From positions 62,001 to 126,000 of the forward strand of contig NZ_JBHLUE010000006.1 of NCBI RefSeq assembly GCF_042434095.1: a stretch of 64,000 bases of DNA, in the 5' to 3' direction. Source of the stretch: KBS50 sp042434095. Its GTDB lineage: Bacteria; Actinomycetota; Actinomycetes; Mycobacteriales; Micromonosporaceae. The notes beneath the pieces were generated by a model. The model was not told where the DNA came from and did not search any database. It worked only from the letters and a program-made list of their open reading frames with translations. The position numbers and the translations under genes were made by a program. Below, piece after piece: positions 35,914 to 44,557 of the stretch (within the stretch, counting starts at the first letter, position 1; the number at the start of each line of letters is the position of its first letter).

Positions 35914-36885
35914 GTGACAACCGTGCGGGAGCCGGAACCGGTCCACCAGGCCGACCCACCGGATGACGACCTGGTGCTGGACGTGCGCGACCTGCGCATG
36001 CGGTACGGGACGACCGACGTGCTGCACGGGGTCAGCTTCACGGCCCGGCGCGGCGAGGTGCTGGCGCTGCTCGGGCCGAACGGCGCCGGCAAGACCACGA
36101 CCATCGAGATCCTCGAGGGCTTCCGGCTGCGCTCGGCCGGTGCGGTGCGGGTGCTGGGCGCCGACCCGGGACGGGCCGGCGAGATCTGGCGGGCCCGGGT
36201 CGGCGTGGTCCTGCAGTCCTGGCGGGACCACGGCAAGTGGCGGGTCCGCGAGCTGCTCGCGCACCTCGGCTCGTTCTACGCCGCCTACTCCACCGACCGG
36301 ATCCGCCGCCCGTGGGAGGTGGACGAACTGCTCGCGGCCGTCGGCCTCACCGAGCAGGCGGGCCGGCGGGTGCGGCAGCTCTCCGGCGGCCAGCGCCGCC
36401 GGCTGGACGTCGCGGTCGGCATCGTCGGCCGGCCCGAGCTGCTGTTCCTGGACGAGCCCACGGTCGGCTTCGACCCGGCGGCCCGGCGCGAGTTCCACGA
36501 CCTGGTGCACCGGCTCGCCGACCTGGACGACACCACCATCCTGCTCACCACGCACGACCTGGATGAGGCGGAGAAGCTGGCCGACCGGATCCTGATCCTG
36601 GCCGGCGGTCGGATCATCGCGGACGGCTCGGCCGACCAGCTCGCCCGGCAGGTGGCCGGCGAGGCGGAGGTCCGCTGGAGCATCGACGGGGACCGGTTCG
36701 TGCACGCCACGGCCGACGCCACCCGGTTCGTGCGGGAGCTGTTCCGGCAGCACGGCGACGCGGTCGACGACCTCGAGGTGCGCCGGACGAGCCTGGAGGA
36801 CACCTACATGGCCATGGTCTACGAGCAGGAGACGGGCGCCGCGGGCGGCGCCGCCGTCCGCGCCCTGGAGGAGTCGGGACGATGA
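35914..36885 (+). CDS. ABC transporter ATPase (DrrA/ABC-2 type)
   Basis: 323 residues from GTG 35914, favoured over ATG 35896 because GGGGGAGA (35903-35910) lies just upstream. Walker A LLGPNGAGKTTTIEIL, signature VRQLSGGQRRRLDVAVG, Walker B LLFLDEPTVGFDPAARREF, His switch LLTTHDLDEAEKLAD. The C-terminal DUF4162-like tail (DDLEVRRTSLEDTYMAMVYE) is typical of drug/antibiotic exporters. Overlaps the next permease gene by four bases. Confidence 0.93.
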   Translation: MTTVREPEPVHQADPPDDDLVLDVRDLRMRYGTTDVLHGVSFTARRGEVLALLGPNGAGKTTTIEILEGFRLRSAGAVRVLGADPGRAGEIWRARVGVVLQSWRDHGKWRVRELLAHLGSFYAAYSTDRIRRPWEVDELLAAVGLTEQAGRRVRQLSGGQRRRLDVAVGIVGRPELLFLDEPTVGFDPAARREFHDLVHRLADLDDTTILLTTHDLDEAEKLADRILILAGGRIIADGSADQLARQVAGEAEVRWSIDGDRFVHATADATRFVRELFRQHGDAVDDLEVRRTSLEDTYMAMVYEQETGAAGGAAVRALEESGR

Positions 36886-37748
36886 ACCCCAGCACGCTGA
36901 ACCCCACCACCGCCGCCGTGCGCGCCGGCGTCTCGCGCGGCTGGACCGAGCTGCGCAACTCGTTCGCCAACTGGCAGGACCTGTGGGGCTACTTCTTTCC
37001 CACGGCCATCCTGCTGATCGTGATGTTCTTCATGCGCAATTCGACGGTGCCCGGCACCACCTTCTCGCTCGGCACCCGGACGCTGCCCAGCACCCTCGGC
37101 ATGGGGCTGGCCTTCACCGGCATGGTCGGGGTGGCCCAGCAACTCCTGGTCGAGCGGGAGGACGGCACCCTGCTGCGGGCCAAGGCCGTCCCGAACGGGA
37201 TGCTCGGCTACCTGATCGGCAAGGTCGTGTCCATCGCCTGCGTGGCGCTCATCGGCCTGGTCCTGCAGGTGGTGCCCGCCACCCTGTTCCTGCACGGGCT
37301 GGCGATCCACGGCGTGGGCGGCTGGTTGACCCTGCTCTGGGTGGTGGTGCTGGGCCTGCTGGCCACGCTGCCGATCGGCGCGGTTCTCGGCTCGCTCTTC
37401 GAGGACGCCCGCAACTTCGGCCTGATCGTGCTGCCGATCATGGGCTCGATCGCCATCTCCGGCATCTTCTACCCGATCAACAGCCTGCCCGGCTGGGTCC
37501 AGGCCGTCGGCCAGGCGCTGCCGATCTACTGGCTAGGGTTGGGCATGCGCTCGGCGCTGCTGCCGGACGGCATGGCCGCGGTGGAGCTGGGGCACTCCTG
37601 GCGGCACCTGGAGACCGCGCTCGCGCTGGGGGTCTGGGCGGTCCTCGGGCTGGTGCTGGCGCCCGTGGTGCTGCGCCGGATGGCCCGCCGGGAGTCCGGC
37701 TCCCGGGTGGCCGCGCGCCGGGAGAAGGCCATGCAGCGGGTGAACTGA
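36882..37748 (+). CDS. ABC-2 type transporter permease
   Basis: 288 residues with six hydrophobic helices: WQDLWGYFFPTAILLIVMFFM, LGMGLAFTGMVGVAQQLLVERE (typical ABC-2 GALLRAKAVP follows), VVSIACVALIGLVLQVVPATL, LIVLPIMGSIAISGIFYPI. Pairs with the upstream ATPase to form an exporter of an unknown small molecule or drug. The C-terminus is basic (RRMARRESGSRVAARRE). Confidence 0.9.
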   Translation: MNPSTLNPTTAAVRAGVSRGWTELRNSFANWQDLWGYFFPTAILLIVMFFMRNSTVPGTTFSLGTRTLPSTLGMGLAFTGMVGVAQQLLVEREDGTLLRAKAVPNGMLGYLIGKVVSIACVALIGLVLQVVPATLFLHGLAIHGVGGWLTLLWVVVLGLLATLPIGAVLGSLFEDARNFGLIVLPIMGSIAISGIFYPINSLPGWVQAVGQALPIYWLGLGMRSALLPDGMAAVELGHSWRHLETALALGVWAVLGLVLAPVVLRRMARRESGSRVAARREKAMQRVN

Positions 37749-37759
37749 GAGGCGCGTCG

Positions 37760-38011
37760 ATGAGTGAGACGGTCTACAACCGGATCTCCATGCTGCGCGC
37801 CGAACGCGGCATCTCCCGCCGCCAGCTGGCCGACGCGCTCGGGGTGCACTACCAGACGGTGGGTTACCTGGAGCGCGGCGAGTTCCGGCCCAGCCTGCAC
37901 CTGGCGCTGCGGATCGCCGCGTACTTCCAGGTGCCGGTGGAGGTGGTCTTCTCGGTGGAGCCGTTCCCCCGGCTCGGCGAGGACACCTCCGCCGGACCCC
38001 GAGCGGGATAG
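37760..38011 (+). CDS. Small XRE-family HTH regulator
   Basis: 83 residues. Helix-turn-helix of the XRE/YdfC type: ETVYNRISMLRAERGISRRQLADALGVHYQTVGYLERGEFRPSLHLALRIAAYFQVPVEVVFS. Found 11 bases after the permease stop, so a member of the same operon, likely controlling it. Its target may be the palindrome at 35859, which is not proved. Confidence 0.9.
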   Translation: MSETVYNRISMLRAERGISRRQLADALGVHYQTVGYLERGEFRPSLHLALRIAAYFQVPVEVVFSVEPFPRLGEDTSAGPRAG

Positions 38012-38053
38012 ATCGCCGGCACAGGGCAGGATGTATCGGTAAGGGGGTGGCAG

Positions 38054-39931
38054 ATGGCTGGGCGGATCCGGGACGAGGACATCACACTGGTCCGGGAACG
38101 CACCGCCATCGCCGACATCATCTCCGAGTCCGTCACGCTCCGTCCCGCGGGCGGCGGCAACCTCAAGGGGCTGTGCCCGTTCCACGACGAGAAGTCGCCG
38201 TCGTTCAACGTCTCGCCCGCCCGGAACGTCTTCTACTGCTTCGGCTGCGGCAAGGGCGGGGACGCCATCTCCTTCCTGATGGACGCCGAGCACCTGACGT
38301 TCGTCGAGTCGGTGGAGCGGCTGGCCGACCGGGCCGGCATCCAGCTGCGGTACATCGAGGCCGGTCCGGCCCCCATCCGCGCCCAGCAGGGCCAGAAGCA
38401 GCGGCTGGTGGCCGCGCACGCGGCGGCCGTCGAGTTCTATGCCGGGCAGCTCGGCACGCCGGGCGCGCGGGCGGCCCGGGAGTTCCTGGCCAGCCGCGGC
38501 TTCGACCGGGCCGCCGCGCAGCGGTACGGCTGCGGCTTCGCGCCCGAGGGCTGGGATCCGCTCACCCGGCACCTGCGGCAGAAGGGCTTCACCACCCAGG
38601 AGCTGATCACCGCGGGGCTGTCCCGGCAGGCGCGGTCCGGTTCGCTGATCGACCGGTTCCGCCGCCGGCTGCTGTGGCCGATCCGGGACCTGGCCGGCGA
38701 CGTCATCGGGTTCGGCGCGCGGAAGCTGTTCGACGACGACGACGGTCCGAAATACCTCAACACCCCCGAGACGCCGATCTACAAGAAGTCGCACGTGCTC
38801 TACGGCCTCGACCAGGCCAAGCGGGAGATCGCCAAACAGGGTCGGGCGGTGATCGTCGAGGGCTACACCGACGTGATGGCCTGCCACCTGGCCGACGTGC
38901 CGGTCGCGGTGGCCACCTGCGGCACGGCGTTCGGCGCCGACCACATCGGCGTGCTCCGCCGGCTGCTCATGGACACGGACGGCCGGGGTGGGGAGATCAT
39001 CTACACCTTCGACGGGGACGCGGCCGGGCAGAAGGCGGCGCTGCGCGCGTTCGAGGAGGACCAGCGCTTCGTCGGACGTACCTTCATCGCCGTGAGCCCG
39101 GACAACATGGACCCCTGCGAGCTGCGGCTGGCCAAGGGCGACATGGCCGTGCGCGACCTGGTCGCCCGCCGCGAGCCGCTGGTCGACTTCGCGCTGCGCC
39201 AGATCATCAGCCGGTACGACCTGGACACCGTCGATGGTCGGGTGGAGGCGATGCGGCACACCGCGCCGCTGGTCGCCAAGATCAAGGACCGGGAGAAGCG
39301 ACCGGAGTACGTCCGGAAGCTGGCCGGTGACCTCGGCATGGAGATCGAGCCGGTGCAGCGGGCCGTGCTGGCCGCCGGGTCGCAGCAGCCGCCCGCCGCG
39401 CGCGGGGACCGCCGGCCCGCCGACCCGCCCGCGCCCCGCCGCCCCGAGCCGACGATCGACAGCCCGCAGTCCCTGGTCGAGCGGGAGGCGCTGAAGCTCG
39501 CCCTGCAGGTTCCGGTGCTGGCCGGGCCGATGTTCGACGCGCTCGGCCCGGACGCGTACCTGCACCCCGTACACCGGGCGGTGCGGGTCGCGGTCGACGG
39601 CGCCGGCGGCGCCGCAACGGCCACCGGCGGCGCCGTCTGGATCGAACGCGTCCGGGACGCCTGCGGTGATCTCGCCGCTGCGGCCCTGGTCGGGGAGCTG
39701 GCCGTCGAGCCGCTGCGGATCGACGGCGAGCCCGACCCGCGGTACGTCTCCATCACGCTGGCGCGGTTGGAGGTCGGCTCGGTGACGGCACGCATCCGGG
39801 ACCTCAAGTCCAAGATCCAGCGGGTGAATCCGGTGGCCAGCAAGGACGAGTACTTCGCGCTCTTCGGCGAGCTGCTCTCGCTGGAACAGCACGCGCGGGC
39901 GCTGCGCGAGCAGGCGGCGGGAGGGCTTTAG
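38054..39931 (+). CDS. dnaG: DNA primase DnaG
   Basis: 625 residues. N-terminal CHC2 zinc ribbon (LCPFHDEKSPSFNV then VFYCFGCGKGGD near residues 40-67), TOPRIM catalytic core (VIVEGYTDVMACHLADV and IIYTFDGDAAGQKAALRAFEED), and C-terminal DnaB-binding helical domain (ALKLALQVPVLAGPMFDALG). It makes RNA primers for replication. Actinobacterial gene order around dnaG usually places dgt upstream; here the two are separated. Followed two bases later by an ORF with which it is probably co-transcribed. Confidence 0.97.
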   Translation: MAGRIRDEDITLVRERTAIADIISESVTLRPAGGGNLKGLCPFHDEKSPSFNVSPARNVFYCFGCGKGGDAISFLMDAEHLTFVESVERLADRAGIQLRYIEAGPAPIRAQQGQKQRLVAAHAAAVEFYAGQLGTPGARAAREFLASRGFDRAAAQRYGCGFAPEGWDPLTRHLRQKGFTTQELITAGLSRQARSGSLIDRFRRRLLWPIRDLAGDVIGFGARKLFDDDDGPKYLNTPETPIYKKSHVLYGLDQAKREIAKQGRAVIVEGYTDVMACHLADVPVAVATCGTAFGADHIGVLRRLLMDTDGRGGEIIYTFDGDAAGQKAALRAFEEDQRFVGRTFIAVSPDNMDPCELRLAKGDMAVRDLVARREPLVDFALRQIISRYDLDTVDGRVEAMRHTAPLVAKIKDREKRPEYVRKLAGDLGMEIEPVQRAVLAAGSQQPPAARGDRRPADPPAPRRPEPTIDSPQSLVEREALKLALQVPVLAGPMFDALGPDAYLHPVHRAVRVAVDGAGGAATATGGAVWIERVRDACGDLAAAALVGELAVEPLRIDGEPDPRYVSITLARLEVGSVTARIRDLKSKIQRVNPVASKDEYFALFGELLSLEQHARALREQAAGGL

Positions 39932-39933
39932 AA

Positions 39934-40473
39934 ATGGGACTGTTCCGGCGCCGGCCCAAGTTGCCGGCGGATCGGCGGCCGGCGCTGGCCGCCGACGAAC
40001 GGGTGCTGGCCTGGGCCGAGGTGGGCGAGTCCGGCGGCGGGGACGGGGTGGTGGTGGCCACCAACCGGGGGCTGTGGCTGCCGGACGTCGCCGAGCGGCC
40101 GGGCTGGCACGAGCTGCACAAGGCGGTGTGGTCCGGCCGGGAGCTGGCGGTGACGCCCGCCACCGGCACGGCCGAGCGGGACGGCTACCTCGTGGTGGCC
40201 GACGCGCCGGTCCGGACCTATCTGCTGCTCGCCCCGGGCGACCTGCCCGAGCAGGTACGCGCCCGGCTGACCCGGTCGGTGGGCTACACGGTGCACCACC
40301 GGCTCGACCGCGGCGGCCTGCGGGTGGTGGGCCGCCGGGTGAGCGGGGTGGACGGGCTGACCTGGACGGTCCGGTACGACCCGGGGACGCCGGCCGACGA
40401 TCCGGCCGTGGTCGACCGGACCGGCGAGCTGGTGGCGGCCGCGCGGGCCGCAGCCACCCCCGCCGGGCTTTGA
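39934..40473 (+). CDS. Conserved hypothetical protein downstream of dnaG
   Basis: 179 residues, starting two bases after the dnaG stop. Beta-rich sequence: ALAADERVLAWAEVGESGGGDGVVVATNRGLWLPD, RELAVTPATGTAERDGYLVVADAPVRTYLLLAPGDLPEQVRARLTRSV, then HHRLDRGGLRVVGRRVSGVDGLTWTVRYDPGTPADDPAV. It resembles a small family of actinobacterial proteins that always follow dnaG. No catalytic motif; not a known enzyme. Confidence 0.8.
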   Translation: MGLFRRRPKLPADRRPALAADERVLAWAEVGESGGGDGVVVATNRGLWLPDVAERPGWHELHKAVWSGRELAVTPATGTAERDGYLVVADAPVRTYLLLAPGDLPEQVRARLTRSVGYTVHHRLDRGGLRVVGRRVSGVDGLTWTVRYDPGTPADDPAVVDRTGELVAAARAAATPAGL

Positions 40474-40571
40474 TCGGCCGCGGGCGCCACCGCGACGGGT
40501 GGCGGTGACCGGCCGCGGCGGGCGGCGAAACCCGGTGGGTGCTGTCGGACCCGGCGGCTAGGGTCGGGTGC

Positions 40572-41501
40572 GTGCCTCAGCCACCGCTCATCCGCGCCCG
40601 CAACCTGGTGAAACGGTTCGGCGACTTCACCGCCGTGGCGGGGATCGACGTCGACGTCCGGCCGGGGGAGGCGTTCGGGTTCCTCGGGCCGAACGGCGCC
40701 GGCAAGTCGTCCACGATGCGGATGATCGGCTGCGTCTCCCCGCCCAGCGGGGGTGAGCTGACCATCCTCGGCATGGATCCGGTGCGGCAGGGCACGCAGA
40801 TCCGCGCCCGCCTGGGCGTCTGCCCGCAGCTGGACAACCTCGACCAGGAGCTGACCGTCCGGGAAAACCTCACCACCTACGCCCGCTACTTCGGCATCCC
40901 GCGCCGGGTGGCCCGGGAGCGGGCCACCGAGCTGCTCGACTTCGTCCAGCTCACCGACCGGGCCAACAGCAAGGTCGACCCGCTCTCCGGCGGCATGAAG
41001 CGGCGGCTCACCATCGCCCGGGCGCTGGTGAACGAGCCCGACCTCGTGCTGCTCGACGAGCCCACCACCGGGCTGGACCCGCAGGCCCGGCACCTGGTGT
41101 GGGAACGGCTGTTCCGGCTCAAGCAGCAGGGCGTGACGCTGGTGCTCACCACCCACTACATGGACGAGGCCGAGCAGCTGTGCGACCGGCTCGTGGTGAT
41201 GGACGGCGGCCGGATCGCCGCCGAGGGGTCGCCGCGCGAGCTGATCGAGCGATATTCCACCCGGGAGGTGGTCGAGCTGCGGTTCGCGGCCGAGTCCCAG
41301 GAGGCGTTCGCCGACAAGCTGAGCGGGATCGGCGACCGGGTCGAGGTGCTGCCGGACCGGATCCTGCTGTACGTGCCGGACGGCGACGCGGCGGTGGCCA
41401 CGGTGAACGCCCGGGCGCTCGTCCCGGCCAGCGTGCTGGTCCGGCGCAGCAGCCTGGAGGACGTGTTCCTGCACCTCACCGGCCGCACGCTGGTGGACTG
41501 A
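40572..41501 (+). CDS. ABC transporter ATPase, NodI/DrrA-like
   Basis: 309 residues from GTG 40572. Walker A LGPNGAGKSSTMRMIGCV, signature LSGGMKRRLTIARALV, Walker B LVLLDEPTTGLDPQARHLVW, switch His LTTHYMDEAEQLCDRLVVM. The NodI/CcmA-like VPQPPLIRARNLVKRFGDFTAVAGIDVDV start and C-terminal VEVLPDRILLYVPDGD with SLEDVFLHLTGR fit the NodI family of two-permease exporters. Operon of three genes. Confidence 0.94.
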   Translation: MPQPPLIRARNLVKRFGDFTAVAGIDVDVRPGEAFGFLGPNGAGKSSTMRMIGCVSPPSGGELTILGMDPVRQGTQIRARLGVCPQLDNLDQELTVRENLTTYARYFGIPRRVARERATELLDFVQLTDRANSKVDPLSGGMKRRLTIARALVNEPDLVLLDEPTTGLDPQARHLVWERLFRLKQQGVTLVLTTHYMDEAEQLCDRLVVMDGGRIAAEGSPRELIERYSTREVVELRFAAESQEAFADKLSGIGDRVEVLPDRILLYVPDGDAAVATVNARALVPASVLVRRSSLEDVFLHLTGRTLVD

Positions 41502-41510
41502 GGAGGTCTC

Positions 41511-42308
41511 GTGGTGTCGGTGGACCGGCGGGTGACGCCCGGGCCGCCCCGGTGGCCGGGGCTGGCGGTCCTGGAGTACTACCTGGTGAGCTACCGGCGC
41601 ACCTGGCGGGCCAGCGTGCTCTCCTCGTTCCTGCTGCCGGTGCTCAGCATGCTCGGCTTCGGGCTGGGGGTCGGGGCGTATGTCACCGGCGGGGTGTCCG
41701 GGGTGCGCTACTTCGACTACGTGGTGCCCGGGTTGGTGGCCTCCACCGCGGCCCAGGTGGCGGTGGGCGAGGCGACCTGGCCGGTGTTCGGCAACTTCGA
41801 GTGGATCAAGATCTACTTCGCCCAGGCGTCCGCGCCGCTGCGGATCCGCGACGTGCTCGGCGGCCACCTGGCCTTCGTCTGCCTCCGGGTGCTCGCCAGC
41901 GGCGCCGTCTTCCTCGCCGTGGCGGCCGCGTTCGGCGCGGTGCACTCGGCCTGGGCGCTCGCGACGCTGCCCGTGCTGGTCCTGGTGGGGTTGTCGGTGG
42001 CGGCCCCGGTGTTCGGCTACACCGCCTCGGTCTCCAGCGACAGCTACCTGGCCCTGCTGTTCCGGTTCGGGGTCATCCCGATGACCCTGTTCTCCGGGGT
42101 GTTCTTCCCGGTCGGCTCGCTGCCGGCGGTGCTGCGCGCGGGCGCGTACGCGTTGCCGCTGTGGCACGGCGTCGACCTGTGCCGGGCGGCCACCCTCGGC
42201 GTTCCGCCGGAGTGGTCGGTGCCCGGTCACCTGCTCGTCCTCGCCGGCTGGTCGGCCGTCGGCTGGCTCCTGGCGCGGGCCCGGTTCCGCCGCCGGCTCG
42301 TGGTTTAG
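41511..42308 (+). CDS. ABC-2 permease, NodJ-like (first)
   Basis: 265 residues from GTG 41511. Six hydrophobic helices with NodJ features: VLEYYLVSYRRTWRASVLSSFLLPVLSMLGFGLGVG, YFDYVVPGLVASTAAQVAVGEATWPVFGNFEWIK and MTLFSGVFFPVGSLPAVL. It works with the ATPase at 40572 and the second permease to export an unknown solute. Nine bases separate it from the ATPase gene. Confidence 0.9.
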   Translation: MVSVDRRVTPGPPRWPGLAVLEYYLVSYRRTWRASVLSSFLLPVLSMLGFGLGVGAYVTGGVSGVRYFDYVVPGLVASTAAQVAVGEATWPVFGNFEWIKIYFAQASAPLRIRDVLGGHLAFVCLRVLASGAVFLAVAAAFGAVHSAWALATLPVLVLVGLSVAAPVFGYTASVSSDSYLALLFRFGVIPMTLFSGVFFPVGSLPAVLRAGAYALPLWHGVDLCRAATLGVPPEWSVPGHLLVLAGWSAVGWLLARARFRRRLVV

Positions 42309-42317
42309 GAGATCTTC

Positions 42318-43127
42318 GTGGTCACTCTCGTCCTGCCCCGGCTGGTCAGCTTCGAGGGCGCTCCCCGGCGGTCGGCCTCGGTGGCCGAGCGCAACGTGGC
42401 CGCGCTCAAGTCCGCGTACTGGATCGTGTTGATCTCCGGCTTTTTCGAGCCGCTGCTCTACCTGCTCTCCATCGGCGTTGGGGTGGGCGCGCTGGTGCAC
42501 CGGCTCACCCTGCCCGACGGCCGGGTGGTGGAGTACGCCGCGTTCGTGGCGCCGGCCATGTTGGCCTCCTCGGCCATGACCGGCGCCATGGCCGAAACCA
42601 CCTTCAACTTCTTCGGCAAGATGAAGTACATGAAGCTGTACGAGGGCATCCTGGCCACCCCCGTGCGGCCCTTCGAGATCGCCCTCGGCGAGCTGGGCTG
42701 GGCCATGGTGCGCGGCACGCTCTACTCGGCCGCCTTCCTGGTGATCATGGTGCTGCTCGACCTCACCTCGGCCGGCCGGGCGCTGCTGGCTCTGCCGGCG
42801 GCCGTGCTGATCGGGTTCACCTTCGGCGCGCTGGGCATGACGCTCTCCACCCTGATGCGCAGCTGGCAGGACTTCGACCTGCTGGCCTCGGCCCAGTTCG
42901 TGCTCTTCCTGTTCTCCGGCACCTTCGTGCCGGCCGACTCCTACCCGGCGGCGCTGCGCTGGCTGATCGAGGTCACCCCGCTCTACCGGTCCGTCGATCT
43001 GGTCCGGGGCGTGACCATCGGGGGCGCCGGCTGGTCCTGGCTGATCGACCTCGGCTACCTGATCGGGCTCACCGCACTGGGCCTCGCGGTGGCGTCCCGG
43101 CGGATGGCCGCGAAGCTCTACACGTGA
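42318..43127 (+). CDS. ABC-2 permease, NodJ-like (second)
   Basis: 269 residues from GTG 42318. VAALKSAYWIVLISGFFEPLLYLLSIGVGVGALV, VEYAAFVAPAMLASSAMTGAMAETTFNFFGKMKYMKLYEGILATP and LSTLMRSWQDFDLLASAQFVLFLFSGTFVPADSYP are NodJ/ABC-2-membrane signatures. Paralogue of the gene just upstream; the pair forms a heterodimeric channel. Followed by ~150 bases without a gene. Confidence 0.9.
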   Translation: MVTLVLPRLVSFEGAPRRSASVAERNVAALKSAYWIVLISGFFEPLLYLLSIGVGVGALVHRLTLPDGRVVEYAAFVAPAMLASSAMTGAMAETTFNFFGKMKYMKLYEGILATPVRPFEIALGELGWAMVRGTLYSAAFLVIMVLLDLTSAGRALLALPAAVLIGFTFGALGMTLSTLMRSWQDFDLLASAQFVLFLFSGTFVPADSYPAALRWLIEVTPLYRSVDLVRGVTIGGAGWSWLIDLGYLIGLTALGLAVASRRMAAKLYT

Positions 43128-43275
43128 TCGCGTGACCCGCCGTCGCGGCCGGCGCGGTCGGGCAGGGCGCGACCGACGCAGGACGAGCGGTTAGCCGGCC
43201 CGCGGTCGGGGCATAGTCCGACCAGTCCGAGGACGAGGGATGCCGAGGACGACGGACGACGATGGAGGTGGGGCC

Positions 43276-44406
43276 ATGGCCGCCGACCAGCCCGGCACTG
43301 GCCGCAGCGCTCGGGACAGCCGCGAGCCGGCCGATCCGGACGCCTGGGACGGCCGCGACCCGGCCGACCGGGCCGACCCGGACGCGTGGGACGGTCGGGA
43401 CGACCCGGCCGCGCCGGTCGGTCCGGACGACGGCCCGGACAGCCCCACCGATCTGCCCGGGACCAGCATGTGGGCCGCGCTCAAGCGGACCGTCAAGGAG
43501 TTTCAGGACGACAACCTGACCGACTGGGCCGCCGCGCTCACCTACTACGGGGTGCTGTCGCTGTTCCCCGCGCTGCTGGTGCTGGTCTCGGTCCTCGGCC
43601 TGCTGCCGGGTGACACCCGGGAATCGCTGCAGAACAGCCTCACCGGCATGGTGCCGCAGGAGAACGTCAAGAAGATCATCGGCGACGCCATGACGCAGCT
43701 CGGCGCGAGCCGCGGCGCCGGTCTGGTGGCGATCCTCGGTCTGCTCGGCGCGTACTGGTCGGCATCCGGCTACATCGGCGCGTTCATGCGGGCCGCCAAC
43801 GCCATCTACGACGTGCCGGAAGGGCGGCCGATCTGGAAGACCCTGCCGATCCGGGTGGCGGTCACCGGCGCGGTCGGGCTGATGGTGCTGGCCAGCCTGT
43901 TCATCGTGGTGTTCACCGGCAAGTTCGCCGAGAAGGCCGGCAGCGCCATCGGGCTGGGCTCCACCGGGGTCACGGTGTGGAGCATCGCCAAGTGGCCCGT
44001 GCTGCTGCTCCTGGTCAGCCTCATCTTCGCCCTGCTCTACTGGGCCTCGCCCAACGCCCGGCACGGCGGCTTCCGCTGGGTCACCCCGGGCGGCATCTTC
44101 GCCGTGATCATCTGGCTGGTCGTCTCGGGCGGCTTCGCGTTCTACGTGGCCAACTTCGGCTCGTACAACAAGACGTACGGCGCACTGGCCGGTGTAATCA
44201 TCTTCCTGGTCTGGCTCTGGCTGACCAACGTGGCCATCCTGCTCGGCGCCGAGCTGGACGCGGAGCTGGAACGCAGCCGGGCCATCGCGGCCGGGCTACG
44301 CCCGCCGGACAAGGAGCCCTTCGTCGAGCTGCGGGACGACCGGAAGCTGTCCAAGGAGGACGAGGCTCGGTTCTCCGGCGGAGCGAGCGACGCGAGCCGC
44401 GACTGA
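43276..44406 (+). CDS. YihY/BrkB-family membrane protein
   Basis: 376 residues from ATG 43276, chosen for GGAGG seven bases upstream; ATG 43240 is an alternative. N-terminal ~60 residues are Asp/Pro-rich with repeated DPDAWDGRD. The BrkB core has six helices: DWAAALTYYGVLSLFPALLVLVSVLGLL, GAYWSASGYIGAFMRAANAIYDVPEGR, WPVLLLLVSLIFALLYWASP and TYGALAGVIIFLVWLWLTNVAILLGAELDAELER. Family of integral membrane proteins, once annotated as tRNA processing RNase BN; real role unclear. Confidence 0.9.
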   Translation: MAADQPGTGRSARDSREPADPDAWDGRDPADRADPDAWDGRDDPAAPVGPDDGPDSPTDLPGTSMWAALKRTVKEFQDDNLTDWAAALTYYGVLSLFPALLVLVSVLGLLPGDTRESLQNSLTGMVPQENVKKIIGDAMTQLGASRGAGLVAILGLLGAYWSASGYIGAFMRAANAIYDVPEGRPIWKTLPIRVAVTGAVGLMVLASLFIVVFTGKFAEKAGSAIGLGSTGVTVWSIAKWPVLLLLVSLIFALLYWASPNARHGGFRWVTPGGIFAVIIWLVVSGGFAFYVANFGSYNKTYGALAGVIIFLVWLWLTNVAILLGAELDAELERSRAIAAGLRPPDKEPFVELRDDRKLSKEDEARFSGGASDASRD

Positions 44407-44557
44407 TCGATGCCACCCGGGTCACCCGGCCCCCGACCTCGCAGACATGGTGTGGGGGAGGGGGTCGCCGGCTGCCCGGCCCCGGACGGCGCGGATCCGT
44501 CATCGATCAGCCGCTATGGTTGGGTCCAGGATGGATCTCGGCCGTGGGGAGCGGAGC

